Source of the DNA: an uncultured Lachnospiraceae bacterium
GTDB taxonomy: Bacteria; Bacillota; Clostridia; Lachnospirales; Lachnospiraceae
Reading direction: 5' to 3'
Assembly (NCBI GenBank): GCA_944381575.1
Contig: CALWLS010000004.1
Coordinates: 62,001 to 126,000 of the forward strand
Length of the DNA stretch: 64,000 bases
Shown here: positions 8,708 to 18,096 of the stretch, in pieces
Numbering within the stretch: position 1 is the stretch's first letter
Layout of the letters: each line of letters starts with the position of its first letter
Program-made: the position numbers and the translations under genes
Notes under the pieces: generated by a model
Seen by the model: only the letters and a program-made list of their open reading frames with translations
What the model was told of the DNA's origin: nothing
Database searches by the model: none

Positions 8708-10975
8708 ATGATAAAGCTCTATGATAAGGGAGTCTTCCTTGTTGACGGTACAGACCTGTACGAAAGCAGCGAAGAACTCTTAAATAAAACCGGGATAAGC
8801 GCTTCCGCGTCCGACGCTAAAAAGGGCACTATGGCCTATTCCGTCATACAGGCCCATAACAAAAGCGGGGATGAAAAACAGCTCAAACTCAGGTTTGATT
8901 CCCTCACGAGCCACGACATCACATATGTCGGCGTGATACAGACGGCGAGAGCCTCCGGGCTTACTGAATTTCCCGTTCCATATGTACTCACCAACTGCCA
9001 TAACAGCCTCTGCGCCGTAGGCGGTACCATAAATGAGGACGACCATAAGTTCGCCCTTTCCGCAGCTCACAGGTTCGGCGGTATATATGTGCCGGCAAAC
9101 ATGGCAAATATCCACAGCTATAACCGCGAGGCCATGGCCGGCTGCGGCAGGATGATACTCGGCACGGACTCCCATACCCGTTACGGAGCCCTTGGATGCC
9201 TTGCGGTAGGCGAAGGCGGCGGCGAGCTTGCAAAGCAGCTTTTAAACCGCACTTATGACTTCGCTTATCCTGAGACCATAGCCATCTACCTTACCGGAAG
9301 CCCGAGGCCCGGCGTAGGCCCTCATGACGTGGCCCTGTCCATCGTCGGAGCAGTATATAAGAACGGCTATGTCAAAAATAAGGTAATGGAGTTCGTGGGT
9401 CCTGGCATAGCGGGACTTCCTATAGAATACAGGAACGCCATAGACGTCATGACCACGGAGACCGCCTGCTGGAGCTCCATCTGGATGACGGACGACGAAA
9501 CAAAGGGTTATTTTGAAAACCACGGAAGGCCTGAGGCATACAAAAAGATGGCTCCTCAGCATACGGCATACTATGACGGCTGCGTATACGTGGATCTTTC
9601 CACCATCGAATGCACCATCGCCATGCCGATGCATCCTTCAAATACATTTACCATAAGGGAGCTCCTTGAAAATGCCGAGGACATCCTTCATGAGACGGAG
9701 GAGACTGTAAACTCCCAGACCGTCGGAGCAAGGATAGACCTCATGAGCAAGCTGAGGAACGGCAGTATATACGTGGATCAGGGAGAGATCGCAGGTTGCG
9801 CCGGAGGCACCTTTGACGGCATTATGGCCGCTGCGGACATACTCAGGGGCAGAAGCTGCGGCAACGGCACCTTTACCTTAAGTGTCTATCCCGGAAGCAT
9901 GCCTGCATACGCCGAACTGGTAAGGAACGGAGCAGTATCGGATCTTATATCCGCAGGAGTCATAATGAGGGAATGCTTCTGCGGACCATGCTTCGGTGCC
10001 GGGGACTGCCCTGCCAACGGAGAGCTCTCCATACGCCACACCACCAGGAACTTCCCTAACCGCGAGGGCTCGAAGCCTGGAGACGGTCAGCTTTCCGCCG
10101 TAGCTCTTATGGACAGCCGTTCCATTGCGGCCACTGCGGCAAACGGGGGAAGGCTCACCCCTGCCACTGACCTCGACATAGAGTATACGAAGCCGGAATA
10201 TCATTTTGACGGAAGCATTTATGAAAAGCGTGTCTACAACGGCTGGGGACACCCTGAAAAGGATCATGAGCTCAAATTCGGCCCTAATATCAAGGACTGG
10301 CCTGAGATGCCTGAACTTACCGACGATCTTCTGGTAAAGCTCTGCAGCTACATTGACGACCCTGTCACCACAACGGACGAGCTGATACCTTCCGGAGAGA
10401 CCTCCAGCTACCGCTCAAATCCTGAAAAGCTGTCGGAGTTCGCCCTCTCCAAGAGGGATCCTGAATACGCTTCCCGCAGCAAGGCCGTACGCGCCTTTGA
10501 CAGGGCAAGGATCAATGATAAGGCCATAGCCCCTGAGGTTTCCGGTATATACGCAAGGCTTGAGGCGAAGGGTATAAAATGCGATCCTTTATCAACGGAC
10601 ATAGGCTCAGCCATATTCGCCATGTCCCCTGGCGACGGTTCCGCCAGAGAGCAGGCGGCTTCCTGCCAGAGGGTGCTCGGCGCTTCGGCAGATTTCGCCA
10701 TATCCTACGCTACGAAGCGTTACCGCTCAAACTGCATAAACTGGGGCATAATTCCGTTTTTGATCGAGGATCCTGAGCTTATCGCCCTTGGAGATTATGT
10801 CTTTGTCCCGGGCATCAGAAAGGCGGTCTTAAATAACGACAGCCGCATAAAGGCTTACGTGATAAAACCTGACGGCGCCGTAAATGATATAGAGCTTTCC
10901 ACCGGTCCTCTTACAGAGGATGAGAGGAAGATCATTGCTGACGGCTGCCTTATAAACTATTACAGGGAGACCTGA
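8708..10975 (+). CDS. Aconitase-superfamily hydratase (YbhJ-like)
   Basis: A 755-residue member of the aconitase superfamily, an Fe-S (de)hydratase of tricarboxylic or related acids. Visible family elements: ILGTDSHTRYGALGCLAVGEGG (substrate and domain 1 loop), GPGIAGLPIEYR, the Cys-bearing segments GCAGGTFDG (about residue 362) and CFCGPCFGAGD (about 422-432), and in the C-terminal swivel domain DIGSAIFAMSPGDGS and the RYRSNCINWGIIPF motif that corresponds to the substrate-binding Arg region of aconitases. It differs from AcnA/AcnB and from LeuC/D; the closest remembered relative is E. coli YbhJ, of unknown substrate. The start has a strong AGGAGGGG site. The transporter gene lies 49 bases downstream, so substrate import and hydration are likely coupled. 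Confidence 0.85.
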   Translation: MIKLYDKGVFLVDGTDLYESSEELLNKTGISASASDAKKGTMAYSVIQAHNKSGDEKQLKLRFDSLTSHDITYVGVIQTARASGLTEFPVPYVLTNCHNSLCAVGGTINEDDHKFALSAAHRFGGIYVPANMANIHSYNREAMAGCGRMILGTDSHTRYGALGCLAVGEGGGELAKQLLNRTYDFAYPETIAIYLTGSPRPGVGPHDVALSIVGAVYKNGYVKNKVMEFVGPGIAGLPIEYRNAIDVMTTETACWSSIWMTDDETKGYFENHGRPEAYKKMAPQHTAYYDGCVYVDLSTIECTIAMPMHPSNTFTIRELLENAEDILHETEETVNSQTVGARIDLMSKLRNGSIYVDQGEIAGCAGGTFDGIMAAADILRGRSCGNGTFTLSVYPGSMPAYAELVRNGAVSDLISAGVIMRECFCGPCFGAGDCPANGELSIRHTTRNFPNREGSKPGDGQLSAVALMDSRSIAATAANGGRLTPATDLDIEYTKPEYHFDGSIYEKRVYNGWGHPEKDHELKFGPNIKDWPEMPELTDDLLVKLCSYIDDPVTTTDELIPSGETSSYRSNPEKLSEFALSKRDPEYASRSKAVRAFDRARINDKAIAPEVSGIYARLEAKGIKCDPLSTDIGSAIFAMSPGDGSAREQAASCQRVLGASADFAISYATKRYRSNCINWGIIPFLIEDPELIALGDYVFVPGIRKAVLNNDSRIKAYVIKPDGAVNDIELSTGPLTEDERKIIADGCLINYYRET

Positions 10976-11024
10976 TCACATAGAGTAACCGTTAACAGCT
11001 TATTTTTTTACAGGTACACATTAA

Positions 11025-12293
11025 ATGACATTAGCAATCATACTATTTGCCATCACTTATGTATTAATGCTTATATTAAGCAAGTACAGACCGTTTATCG
11101 CGCTTGGTTCCGCACTCTTATTCATCATATCCGGGATGCTTCCCCTTGACCAGATCATCCCGTCCATAGACTTTAACGTCCTGCTGATGATAGCCGGAAC
11201 CATGGGTCTTGTACAGCTGTTCATAGACAGTAAGATGCCAGCGCTTATGGCTGACCTCATAATGGAAAGAGTCGGCACGGTACAGGCTGCCGCCATAGCC
11301 CTTTCACTTTTTGCCGGAATAATCTCGGCGTTTGTGGATAACGTTGCCACGGTGCTTATGATAGCTCCGATAGCCATGGAGATATGTAAGAAGCTCAAGA
11401 CCAATCCGGTACCGTTCATTATCGCCATCTCTGTTTCCTCAAACCTTCAGGGCGCGGCTACATTGGTTGGTGATACCACATCCATAATGCTCGGATCTTA
11501 CGCGAACATGAGCTTCCTTGATTTCTTCGTTTATCAGGGAAAACCGGGAATTTTCTTTGCGGTAGAGCTTGGCGCAGTAGTTTCCGCATTTATACTGGCA
11601 TGGCTGTTCAGGGATAAAAAGACTCCTATCCCTAACCAGCCGTTAAGAACAAAGGTTGAGGACAAATTCCCGAGCATGCTGCTTATCGCTATGATCATCC
11701 TCCTTATCGGAGCCTCCTTCATACCGGTCAAACCTGATATAACAAACGGCCTTATCTGCGTGACTCTGCTCATCATCGGTCTTATCAGGTCGGCTATGCG
11801 TTCAGGAAGCATCGAAAACGCAAAGGGTCCTCTTGCGGCCATTGACTTTGAGACCCTCGGCCTATTATTCGGACTCTTCCTCATAATAGGCGGAATAACC
11901 AATATGGGCGTCATTGATGCCGCAGCCAACGGGCTGGCACACCTTGGAGAGGGCAACATATTCCTGCTCTATACCATCATAGTATGGGCTTCGGTGCTCC
12001 TTTCCGCATTTATCGATAACATACCTTACGTGGCAACCATGCTGCCCGTCATAACAGGTCTGGCATCGACCATGGGCATCGATCCTACGCTGCTTTATTT
12101 CGGACTCCTTTCCGGAGCTACTCTCGGAGGTAACTGTACCCCTATCGGAGCCTCGGCAAATATTACCGGTATCGGAATCTTAAGGAAGGCCGGCCACGAG
12201 GTAAAGACCAGCGAATTCATAAAGATCGGCATACCTTTCACCCTTGGCGCAGTCATTCCTGCATATATCTACTTCTGGGTGCTTTACTCATAA
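11025..12293 (+). CDS. Ion-transporter-superfamily anion permease (ArsB/NhaD/CitM-like)
   Basis: A 422-residue integral membrane protein with about eleven or twelve membrane segments in two inverted halves. The halves carry the diagnostic IT-superfamily hairpin motifs: SAFVDNVATVLMIAPIAMEI with SSNLQGAATLVGDTTSIMLG in the first, and SAFIDNIPYVATMLPVITGL with GATLGGNCTPIGASANITG in the second. These bind anions and cations in CitM, NhaD and DASS carriers. Co-transcription with the hydratase argues for an organic di- or tricarboxylate rather than arsenite. Its ATG is preceded only by ACAGGT, a weak ribosome site. A strong terminator follows. Confidence 0.85.
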   Translation: MTLAIILFAITYVLMLILSKYRPFIALGSALLFIISGMLPLDQIIPSIDFNVLLMIAGTMGLVQLFIDSKMPALMADLIMERVGTVQAAAIALSLFAGIISAFVDNVATVLMIAPIAMEICKKLKTNPVPFIIAISVSSNLQGAATLVGDTTSIMLGSYANMSFLDFFVYQGKPGIFFAVELGAVVSAFILAWLFRDKKTPIPNQPLRTKVEDKFPSMLLIAMIILLIGASFIPVKPDITNGLICVTLLIIGLIRSAMRSGSIENAKGPLAAIDFETLGLLFGLFLIIGGITNMGVIDAAANGLAHLGEGNIFLLYTIIVWASVLLSAFIDNIPYVATMLPVITGLASTMGIDPTLLYFGLLSGATLGGNCTPIGASANITGIGILRKAGHEVKTSEFIKIGIPFTLGAVIPAYIYFWVLYS

Positions 12294-12327
12294 GGTGAGC
12301 TAAAGCCGACAGCCGAATAATTAAATC

Positions 12328-12382
12328 CAATGCCCCTGCCTTTCAACCTGCAGAAACGGCTGAAAGGCAGGGGCATTTATAT
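12328..12382 (+). terminator. Rho-independent terminator after the hydratase/transporter operon
   Basis: Perfect 16-base arms (ATGCCCCTGCCTTTCA and its complement) around a 15-base loop, followed by TTATATTTTTAT. Confidence 0.92.
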
Positions 12383-12615
12383 TTTTATATCAACAGCTCC
12401 ATGTCATAGCTCTGGTCCATAACACTGTAAATATTTATATAAATCGCATATTTACCGCCTTAAGGCATTGTAATTTCAAACGCAATCATTTATCATTCCA
12501 TTATCCGATGCTTCTATTTTTCTGATCCATTCTGCGATCGCAAAAGCATCCTTACATCCTCTATCTTTATATTCAGTATATTTCCCGTTTTCATTTCTAA
12601 ATTATGGAGGTATAT

Positions 12616-13716
12616 ATGCTTAATTCATTTGATCCTTTTTCAGGGATGATTTCTTTTGATGCAGAAATATCCGGAAACGATCCCGCCGCTTACAGCCCGG
12701 AGCCTGATATGACTAACGAAGAATATAAGACATTTAAAGAGCTTCTCACCCCGGCAATCCAGAGGAGAATATCCCCTCTCATACGCATTAGCATAAGGGA
12801 TTATCTTAAAAACAACGGAGTAAAGGCCCGCGGCGTGACCTTTGAGCCTGTAAAGGCTGCCTCTGGCCCTGTGCTCGACATCTCACCGGTAATTTACATT
12901 GACAGTCTCTATGAGGCGTACAGGACCGGCAGTCTCGGCCTTAACGATATCGCCTCCATCATTGCCTCCGAATATTTCAAATACCTTGAACCGCCCTTTA
13001 AAAATCTGCCGGACATTCTGGACTTTAAAATCGCCCGGAAGCGACTGGCCTTTCGTGTCGTGAATACCGAACTGAATGCCGAGCTTTTAAGCTCTGTCCC
13101 GCACATGGACATCCTCGATCTGTCACTTGTGTTTTATTATCTTGTAAATGACGACAGCGGAAGCCTTTCCTACTGCACCGTTACGGACCACCTGATAAAC
13201 AAATGGAACCTAAGCCTTGAAAAGCTGTATAACACGGCAGTAAAAAACGCCCCAAGACTGCTGCCCTTAAGCCTGTCTTCCATTGATGAAGCCGTCTGCC
13301 GTATCATAGATCCGAAAGCTGCCGATAAGCAGGATATTGACCAGAGCGGCTCAGCTTCAGGCTCTTCCTCAGGCTGTAACTATGACTTAGATCCTGGCTC
13401 TAAGACCGGCCAGACAAAAAAGCCATGGGGCGCGGCTGCATTCGTACTCACAAACACAGCCGGCACACATGGCTCCGCAGTAATTTTTTATAAAGGCGTA
13501 CCTGAAAAATGCTTTGAACTTATTGGTGAAAGCTATTTTATACTTCCAAGCTCGATACATGAGCTTATCCTTGTCCGTGAAAGCATGGTCCGAGACCCCT
13601 TTGAGCTTACAAAGATAGTTAGATCCGTCAACTCAAGCTCCATCAGCAGAAATGAATTCCTTTCCAATAGGGTATATCACTATTCACCCGCCGCAGGCTG
13701 CATAGAATACGCCTGA
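12616..13716 (+). CDS. DUF5688-family-like protein, function unknown
   Basis: A soluble 366-residue protein resembling the DUF5688 family known mainly from Lachnospiraceae. Family-like signatures are NNGVKARGVTFEPVKAASGP followed by the SPVIYIDSLYEAYRTG segment near the N-terminus and the C-terminal VLTNTAGTHGSAVIFYKGV and YFILPSSIHELILVR. A Ser/Gly/Asp-rich linker occurs around residues 245-265. There is no signal peptide, membrane segment or catalytic motif. The start at 12616 has GGAGG five bases upstream; an upstream in-frame ATG at 12604 lies in the ribosome site. The upstream 220 bases hold no other gene. Role unknown. Confidence 0.75.
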   Translation: MLNSFDPFSGMISFDAEISGNDPAAYSPEPDMTNEEYKTFKELLTPAIQRRISPLIRISIRDYLKNNGVKARGVTFEPVKAASGPVLDISPVIYIDSLYEAYRTGSLGLNDIASIIASEYFKYLEPPFKNLPDILDFKIARKRLAFRVVNTELNAELLSSVPHMDILDLSLVFYYLVNDDSGSLSYCTVTDHLINKWNLSLEKLYNTAVKNAPRLLPLSLSSIDEAVCRIIDPKAADKQDIDQSGSASGSSSGCNYDLDPGSKTGQTKKPWGAAAFVLTNTAGTHGSAVIFYKGVPEKCFELIGESYFILPSSIHELILVRESMVRDPFELTKIVRSVNSSSISRNEFLSNRVYHYSPAAGCIEYA

Positions 13717-13720
13717 AGCT

Positions 13721-14512
13721 TTAGTCGTCCCTTTCAACGCTCCAGGATACAAAGCTTCCGGTCGAAGCATTTATCTCAAAATCATACTCCGTCCAGCCCA
13801 CATTGAAGCTGCCCTCATAAACAAGGATGCCGTCGTCGTAATCAAGCTCAAGCTCAAAGCCCCTGACCTCTGACTCTTTGACTCCTGCTTTGGAAAGAGC
13901 CAGGGACCTTGCGGAATCCCATGTTATCCTCTCTCTGGTCTCCCCTCTTTCAGAACCGGAATATCTGTTGTTAAAATCAGTTTCAAAGCTGATCACCTCT
14001 CCGGTATAGGCGCTTATCTCATACTCAAATTTATTGCCGTCGTCCGTCGAATAAAACTCTATGTCATAGCTTACGAGTCCGTCGTCCCTGTCTGTTGACT
14101 CCTTTATGATCCTGACTTCGTCAGCCTCCTTGCCGGCGTGCCTTAATGCAATGCTTTTTGCCTGCTCCAAGGATACATTTTCCTTTCTGTCCCTCTCAGG
14201 AATAGCCCTGAAAAACTCATATTCCGCCTCACGGTCGCTCTTTATGATGGAGCCGCTCACTGCGTCTATGTCATAGTCATATTCATAATAATCCTTAGTG
14301 AGGAACTCTACGTCGTAGACGCTCCGGCCTTTCTCCATCTCGAGCTCCGTCCAGATGTATGCGATATCGCTCTCCTTTACTCCGGCGTCGTTAAGTGCTA
14401 TGGACTCTGCCTTGTCCTTCGTTATCTGTGCCGCAAACGCCGAAAAGCATGAAGCCGCCGCAATGGTTCCGGCCACAACTCCAACCGCTAAGGTCTTCTT
14501 ATTTATACTCAT
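13721..14512 (-). CDS. Secreted PepSY-domain protein (three repeats)
   Basis: Exported 263-residue protein: signal peptide (about residues 1-28, ending SAFAAQ) then three PepSY units, each starting with a helix bearing (A/S)xxIALxxAG and a Glu/Asp-rich beta part: residues about 30-95 (KAESIALNDAGVKESDI), 110-180 (QAKSIALRHAGKEADEV) and 200-263 (SARSLALSKAGVKESEV). Each ends with YDID/YEIS/FEIN followed by A-x-(S/T)-G, typical of the fold. PepSY domains are thought to inhibit peptidases or assist in cell-envelope sensing. Convergent with the DUF5688 gene with only four bases between stops. Its own promoter is seen upstream. Confidence 0.88.
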   Translation of the reverse strand: MSINKKTLAVGVVAGTIAAASCFSAFAAQITKDKAESIALNDAGVKESDIAYIWTELEMEKGRSVYDVEFLTKDYYEYDYDIDAVSGSIIKSDREAEYEFFRAIPERDRKENVSLEQAKSIALRHAGKEADEVRIIKESTDRDDGLVSYDIEFYSTDDGNKFEYEISAYTGEVISFETDFNNRYSGSERGETRERITWDSARSLALSKAGVKESEVRGFELELDYDDGILVYEGSFNVGWTEYDFEINASTGSFVSWSVERDD

Positions 14513-14583
14513 GTCATACCTCCCGCCCTACAGGCCTATGATAATTATACTTATGATGATTATTTATATCTGCTGATATATTT

Positions 14584-14612
14584 TATTTAACACTTAACCT
14601 CATCAAAGTCAA
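14584..14612 (-). promoter_or_regulatory. Promoter of the PepSY gene
   Basis: On the minus strand TTGACT (14607-14612), 17 bases, TAAATA (14584-14589). Just downstream of the -10 is a short dyad, TATATC-TGCT-GATATA, that may be an operator or a 5' hairpin. Confidence 0.6.
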
Positions 14613-14726
14613 TTTATGCCCGAAAGGATTTATATAATCCTAATATTTGCTCCGTTGCTGCAGGACGAATTTTTTGGATGAAGACTTTCACCCTTAATAA
14701 ATGTGCGCTGACAGGCGCACCACCAA

Positions 14727-14758
14727 CAAAAAGGAGCCGGATACCCGACTCCTTTTAT
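14727..14758 (-). terminator. Terminator after rplL
   Basis: Minus strand AAAAGGAGTCGGG, TATC loop, complementary arm, then TTTTTG; ends the rplJ-rplL transcript 27 bases after the rplL stop. Confidence 0.85.
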
Positions 14759-14784
14759 TATATAAATATGCTTTTGAATAATGA

Positions 14785-15159
14785 TTACTTAAGGGTAACC
14801 TTAGCTCCAACTTCCTCGAGCTTCTTCTGCATATCCTCAGCTGCAGCCTTGTCAACAGCCTCCTTAAGTACCTTAGGAGCTGCCTCAACAAGATCCTTAG
14901 CCTCCTTAAGTCCGAGACCTGTGATCTCACGAACTGCCTTGATGACCTTGATCTTCTCTGCGCCTACCTCTGTAAGCTCAACGTCGAACTCTGACTTCTC
15001 CTCTGCAGGAGCTGCTGCTCCGCCTGCTGCTGCTACTACAACGCCTGCTGCTGCAGATACGCCGAACTCTTCCTCAACTGCCTTTACAAGATCGTTAAGC
15101 TCTAATACTGAAAGTTCCTTAATAGCTTCGATGAACTCTGCTGTAGTTAACTTTGCCAT
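14785..15159 (-). CDS. rplL: 50S ribosomal protein L7/L12
   Basis: The 124-residue stalk protein of the large subunit, which recruits translational GTPases. The N-terminal dimerisation part ([20 protein letters not shown]) is followed by an Ala/Gly hinge ([15 protein letters not shown]) and the C-terminal domain with [20 protein letters not shown] and [10 protein letters not shown], all canonical. It follows rplJ by 107 bases in the usual order and ends at a terminator. GGAGG precedes the ATG. Confidence 0.98.
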   Translation of the reverse strand: MAKLTTAEFIEAIKELSVLELNDLVKAVEEEFGVSAAAGVVVAAAGGAAAPAEEKSEFDVELTEVGAEKIKVIKAVREITGLGLKEAKDLVEAAPKVLKEAVDKAAAEDMQKKLEEVGAKVTLK

Positions 15160-15266
15160 TTGTTTTTCCTCCTGTTAATGATTGCCTTCCAAGGCTAACT
15201 GTAAAATGTCTTAATTATTAATGCCGGATCAGTTCCGGCCGTCCGTATCTCACGGACCAATGCCTA

Positions 15267-15773
15267 TCACTCTGCCTGAGGAGCTGCCTCGCCGCCCTTT
15301 TCAGCGACCTGGTTAAGCACTCTTGCGAAGTTTGCGATAGGTGACTGGAGAGATCCAAGGAGCCTTGAAAGAAGCTCTTCTCTTCCAGGTACTGCTGCGA
15401 TCTTCTTCATTCCCTCAGCATCGTAGTATGTACCCTCTACTACACCGCCCTTAAGGTTAAGGGACTCGATGTCCTTGGCATACTTTGAGATGATCCTTGC
15501 AGGAGCCGTAGCGTCTGTCTTTGATACTGCAAGCGCTGTCGATCCCTTAAGGTCAGGAACGATACCGTCGAACTCTGTTCCTTCTACTGCCCTTGTGATG
15601 AGGGTATTCTTAAATACCTTGTAGATCACGCCGTTCTCACGAAGCTCTTTTCGAAGCTTTGTATCCTGATCTACTGTGATACCAAGATAGCCTACCGTAA
15701 CGGCTGCCTGAGCCCCGTCAAGTATACCCTTGATCTCATCAACTATCGGCTGCTTAAGTTCAACCTTAGCCAT
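15267..15773 (-). CDS. rplJ: 50S ribosomal protein L10
   Basis: 168-residue base of the L7/L12 stalk; also the autogenous regulator of its operon through the upstream leader. Sequence begins MAKVELKQPIVDEIKG and contains YLGITVDQDTKLRKELRENG and KNTLITRAVEG, conserved in L10. The frame is open further upstream to 15839, but that stretch is the leader RNA; GGAGG lies ten bases before 15773. The C-terminal helix (VARVLNQVAEKGGEA region) binds L12 dimers. Confidence 0.97.
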   Translation of the reverse strand: MAKVELKQPIVDEIKGILDGAQAAVTVGYLGITVDQDTKLRKELRENGVIYKVFKNTLITRAVEGTEFDGIVPDLKGSTALAVSKTDATAPARIISKYAKDIESLNLKGGVVEGTYYDAEGMKKIAAVPGREELLSRLLGSLQSPIANFARVLNQVAEKGGEAAPQAE

Positions 15774-15810
15774 GTTCGTTTTACCTCCTGTAATTTTTCG
15801 CCCAACTGCG

Positions 15811-15936
15811 AAAAAGAAAAACTCCACGCCAAAGGACATGGAGTTAAAGTCATAATCATACTCTCATTCCTCGGCAGGCGTTTTATTACTTACGCCAGGA
15901 TCTATCCCGGCACCTGCTGTCTTCGGCAGTTAAAGC
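15811..15936 (-). ncRNA. Ribosomal protein L10 leader
   Basis: Cis-regulatory RNA between promoter and rplJ. The minus strand carries the conserved L10-binding element CUGCCGAAGACAGCAGGUG, further stems (GGCGUAAG...CGCCUGCC), and at its 3' end a terminator hairpin (ACTCCATG.../...GTGGAGT) followed by TTTTTC. Excess L10-(L12) complex binding the kink-turn region favours termination. Confidence 0.88.
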
Positions 15937-15942
15937 TATATT

Positions 15943-15971
15943 ATGATAGCATCTGCGTTTAAGTATGTCAA
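15943..15971 (-). promoter_or_regulatory. Promoter of rplJ-rplL
   Basis: Minus strand consensus TTGACA (15966-15971), 17-base spacer, TATCAT (15943-15948), directly ahead of the L10 leader. Confidence 0.8.
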
Positions 15972-16019
15972 TATCGATATTGATATTTCTATGTCATATT
16001 TTTTTGTTTCATTTTATTG

Positions 16020-16066
16020 TCCAAAACAAAAACGGGCAGTCCGGTAAAACCGGCACTGCCCGCTGA
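16020..16066 (-). terminator. Terminator after rplA
   Basis: Minus strand GC-rich hairpin with arms CGGGCAGTGCCGG and CCGGACTGCCCG around TTTTA, followed by TTTTTGTTTT. It separates the rpmG-secE-nusG-rplK-rplA transcript from rplJ-rplL. Confidence 0.93.
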
Positions 16067-16104
16067 TATATTGATTTTCGTAATGCTTAAGGCTTAATTC
16101 CTCA

Positions 16105-16803
16105 TCAGCCGTTTACAAGCCTTGATACGTTAAGACGTACGCCAGGGCCCATGGTAGATGTGATGACAGCACTCTTGATGAATGCTCCCTTGAGGGCCTG
16201 AGGCTTAGCCTTGTTGACTGCATCCATGATAGTCTGGAAGTTCTCAGCAAGCTGCTGCTCCGTGAAGGAAGCCTTGCCGAAAGGAACATGGATGATGTTT
16301 GCCTTGTCAAGTCTGTACTCGATCTGTCCGGCCTTGATGTCGTTGATGGCCTTGGTAAGATCCATTGTAACGGTTCCTGCCTTAGGGTTAGGCATGAGTC
16401 CCTTAGGTCCGAGCACCTTACCGAGACGTCCTACGACTCCCATCATGTCAGGTGTTGCAACGACTACGTCATAATCGAACCAGCCGTCGTTCTGGATCCT
16501 TGGGATAAGCTCCTCAGCTCCAACATAATCTGCTCCTGCAGCAAGAGCCTCATCAGCCTTAGGTCCCTTTGCGAATGCAAGGATGCGTACCTTCTTACCT
16601 GTTCCGTTAGGAAGTACGACTGATCCTCTGATCTGCTGGTCTGCCTTACGTCCGTCGCAGCCTGTCCTTATATGAAGCTCCATTGTCTCGTCGAACTTAG
16701 CTGAAGCATTGTCCTTTGCGATCCTGATAGCCTCGTCTCTGTCATACTGAAGAGCACGATCATACTTCTTCAGGTTCTCAAGATATTTTTTACCTCTTTT
16801 CAT
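16105..16803 (-). CDS. rplA: 50S ribosomal protein L1
   Basis: A 232-residue L1 stalk protein that contacts the exit-site tRNA. Conserved segments include [16 protein letters not shown] at the start, [37 protein letters not shown], and the C-terminal [12 protein letters not shown]. Length is normal. Starts 17 bases after rplK with a GGAGGG site. Confidence 0.98.
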   Translation of the reverse strand: MKRGKKYLENLKKYDRALQYDRDEAIRIAKDNASAKFDETMELHIRTGCDGRKADQQIRGSVVLPNGTGKKVRILAFAKGPKADEALAAGADYVGAEELIPRIQNDGWFDYDVVVATPDMMGVVGRLGKVLGPKGLMPNPKAGTVTMDLTKAINDIKAGQIEYRLDKANIIHVPFGKASFTEQQLAENFQTIMDAVNKAKPQALKGAFIKSAVITSTMGPGVRLNVSRLVNG

Positions 16804-16820
16804 CTAAAGCGCCCTCCTTA

Positions 16821-17246
16821 TTATTCCTCTACAGTAACGCCCATGCTCCTGCATGTTCCGGCGATCATTGACATTGCTGCCTCGATGCTTGCTGCGTTGA
16901 GATCAGGCATCTTGGTCTCTGCGATCTTCCTTAAGTCTTCCTTGGAGATCTTTGCGACCTTGTTCTTGTTAGGTGCGCCTGATCCGCTCTGGATCTTGCA
17001 TGCCTTCTTGATGAGCACCGGAGCCGGAGGTGTCTTTGTGATGAAACTGAAGCTCCTGTCCGCATAGACCGTGATCACAACAGGAATGATAAGATCTCCC
17101 TGATCAGCTGTCTTTGCGTTGAACTGCTTTGTGAACTCTACGATGTTTACGCCATGCTGGCCGAGTGCCGGTCCTACTGGCGGTGCCGGTGTTGCTTTGC
17201 CGGCAGGGATCTGTAACTTAATGTAACCTGTAACTTTCTTTGCCAT
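16821..17246 (-). CDS. rplK: 50S ribosomal protein L11
   Basis: 141-residue protein of the GTPase-associated centre. Starts [20 protein letters not shown], with the Pro-rich [16 protein letters not shown] linker and the C-terminal RNA-binding domain ending in [14 protein letters not shown]. Canonical in length and motifs. It is followed by rplA in the conserved order. Confidence 0.98.
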   Translation of the reverse strand: MAKKVTGYIKLQIPAGKATPAPPVGPALGQHGVNIVEFTKQFNAKTADQGDLIIPVVITVYADRSFSFITKTPPAPVLIKKACKIQSGSGAPNKNKVAKISKEDLRKIAETKMPDLNAASIEAAMSMIAGTCRSMGVTVEE

Positions 17247-17248
17247 AA

Positions 17249-17290
17249 TAGCCTCCTTGTGGTAATAGCGGGGGTTTCACACCCTCCCAC
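17249..17290 (-). promoter_or_regulatory. Leader stem before rplK
   Basis: Minus strand GGTGGGAGGG...CCCCCGC...TACCACAAGGAGG: a GTGG/CCAC closing stem with an inner purine/pyrimidine pairing, of a kind often seen before rplK in Firmicutes. Its function is not established here; the 3' end abuts the rplK ribosome site. Confidence 0.35.
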
Positions 17291-17323
17291 CTGTATGTTA
17301 TAAAAGCATCCCGATCCTTAAGA

Positions 17324-17851
17324 TCAGAGCTTTTTAACTTCCGCGAATGATAATTCGACAGGTGTCTCACGTCCGAACATCTCAACATTTATGGTAACGA
17401 GACGCTTGGACTCATTGATCGCTTTGATAACTCCTACGGTGTCCTTCCATGCTCCTGAAACGACGACTACGGAATCCCCTTCCTTGAAATCAACGAGGAT
17501 CTCCTGCTCACGGCTTCCGAGCATAGCGATCTCCTCCTCGGAAAGCGGGACCGGTTTTGATCCCGGGCCTACGAACCCCGTAACGCCCCTGGTATTCCTT
17601 ACGACATACCAGGTCTCATCGTTCATGACCATATGAACCAGTACATAGCCCGGAAATATCTTCCTGTCTATCTTTTTCTCGACACCGTTCTTCAACTCTA
17701 CGGTAGACTGTACCGGTACTGCGACCTCGAGGATCTGATCCTGAAGATTGCGGTTTTCGATAGTTTTTTCGATATCGACCTTCACTTTATTCTCATAGCC
17801 TGAGTATGTGTGCGCCACATACCATTTAGCTTCGGAATTGGAATCTGCCAT
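17324..17851 (-). CDS. nusG: Transcription termination/antitermination factor NusG
   Basis: 175-residue elongation factor that binds RNA polymerase and couples it to ribosomes or Rho. NGN domain begins KWYVAHTYSGYENKV (family WYVxxTYSGyE), includes IFPGYVLVHMVMND and RNTRGVTGFVG; the KOW domain has EGDSVVVVSGAWKDTVGVIK. The frame extends to 17872, overlapping secE, but AGGAG six bases ahead of 17851 (MADSNSEAKWY) marks the likely start. Order rpmG-secE-nusG-rplK-rplA is conserved. Confidence 0.97.
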   Translation of the reverse strand: MADSNSEAKWYVAHTYSGYENKVKVDIEKTIENRNLQDQILEVAVPVQSTVELKNGVEKKIDRKIFPGYVLVHMVMNDETWYVVRNTRGVTGFVGPGSKPVPLSEEEIAMLGSREQEILVDFKEGDSVVVVSGAWKDTVGVIKAINESKRLVTINVEMFGRETPVELSFAEVKKL

Positions 17852-17868
17852 CTTGCTCTCCTCTAAGA

Positions 17869-18096
17869 TCAAAGAATTAATCCTAAAAGCTCCTTTAAAA
17901 CGGTATCAAGCCCGAATATCAGAGCACCAACGATCACGCTGACCACAATGGCAGCTATCGTTTCCTTCCTGACATCCGTCTGATTGGGGAAAATGATCTT
18001 GGAATATTCCGACTTCACTCCTGCGAAAAAGCCGCTTACCCTTGCAGGAAATGACCTGTTCACAGCCTCCCCGGAGTTTTTAGACTCACGAGCCAT
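17869..18096 (-). CDS. secE: Preprotein translocase subunit SecE
   Basis: Small 75-residue SecYEG component. The conserved cytoplasmic amphipathic segment (FFAGVKSEYSKIIFPNQTDV) precedes a single membrane helix (IAAIVVSVIVGALIFGLDTV), as in other Gram-positive SecE. It starts within the stop codon of rpmG (TAATG). Confidence 0.95.
   Translation of the reverse strand: MARESKNSGEAVNRSFPARVSGFFAGVKSEYSKIIFPNQTDVRKETIAAIVVSVIVGALIFGLDTVLKELLGLIL

Noticed and set aside
12476..12603. Minus-strand open stretch reading like a small C-terminal protein fragment (EWIRKIEASDNG)
   Set aside because: Plausible composition but no start codon, ribosome site or family match; it is cut by the divergent gene's start. 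Too little support to call a pseudogene.
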